A stretch of 6,373 nt of DNA from Flavobacteriales bacterium (GTDB lineage: Bacteria; Bacteroidota; Bacteroidia; Flavobacteriales; BACL11): assembly GCA_002710495.1 (NCBI GenBank), contig PAKE01000040.1, positions 1-6,373 of the forward strand, read 5' to 3'. Below the pieces are notes generated by a model. It saw nothing but the letters and a program-made list of their open reading frames with translations. It did no database searches and was not told the DNA's origin. Made by a program: the position numbers and the translations under genes. Below, in pieces: positions 6,224 to 6,373 of the stretch (positions are counted from its first letter, which is position 1; every line of letters starts with the position of its first letter).

Positions 6224-6373
6224 GAAAATTCTTTTTATTTTACTTCTTTTTCCTTTAATTCTATTTTCACAAAACAGTTACCAAATTGCCGTTTTAAAAT
6301 ACAATGGTGGTGGAGATTGGTACGCAAACCCAACATCATTACCAAATCTGGTAGAATTCTGTAATAAAAATAT
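6216..6373 (+). CDS. DUF4159 domain protein, N-terminal part (cut by window end)
   Basis: The first 52 codons of a gene that runs off the window. The start lies inside the end of the nuclease gene (8-bp overlap, different frame), which suggests translational coupling. A signal peptide, MIKKILFILLLFPLILFSQ, predicts export. The mature part opens QIAVLKYNGGGDWYANP and then TSLPNLVEFCN, the characteristic start of DUF4159 proteins of Bacteroidota (roughly 200 residues in full, from memory). The function of the family is not known. The frame stays open to the last base. This gene was called by direct reading because it is truncated. Identification rests on a short but distinctive stretch. Confidence 0.85.
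   Translation, partial: MIKKILFILLLFPLILFSQNSYQIAVLKYNGGGDWYANPTSLPNLVEFCNKN

Overview
The window suggests a low-GC member of the Bacteroidota, most likely Flavobacteriales. The evidence is the AT-rich sequence, the lack of Shine-Dalgarno motifs at every visible start, TAnnTTTG-type -7 promoter boxes, an S16 protein with a long C-terminal tail, signal peptides ending in FSQ, and the gene families present. It reads as a mostly ordinary chromosomal housekeeping region. There is no tRNA, rRNA, CRISPR array, transposase or phage gene.

Layout: (1) Positions 2-1165, plus strand, hold the end of rpsP (ribosomal protein S16) followed after 6 bp by rimM, a 30S maturation factor. The S16 tail carries a striking 42-bp tandem repeat array that encodes a strongly acidic extension. 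(2) Positions 1158-2489, minus strand, hold a saccharopine dehydrogenase gene that converges on rimM and overlaps its end by 8 bp. (3) Positions 2490-2559 are a divergent promoter region leading to a small DUF423 membrane protein (2560-2955). (4) pckA, ATP-type phosphoenolpyruvate carboxykinase (3008-4618), has its own clear promoter and a terminator-like hairpin after it. (5) From 4679 a compact plus-strand run contains rsmE (16S rRNA m3U1498 methyltransferase), a secreted DNA/RNA non-specific endonuclease with an unusual Cys/His tail, and the first 52 codons of a secreted DUF4159 protein cut by the window end.

Three genes serve the small ribosomal subunit: S16 as a structural protein, RimM in assembly and RsmE in late rRNA modification. 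PckA and saccharopine dehydrogenase are central and amino-acid metabolism. The last two genes encode exported proteins. I see no evidence for a new multi-gene system. The points most worth a second look are the recently expanded acidic repeat tail on S16, the zinc-finger-like tail on the secreted nuclease, and the fused pckA terminator/rsmE promoter that would give a nearly leaderless rsmE transcript.
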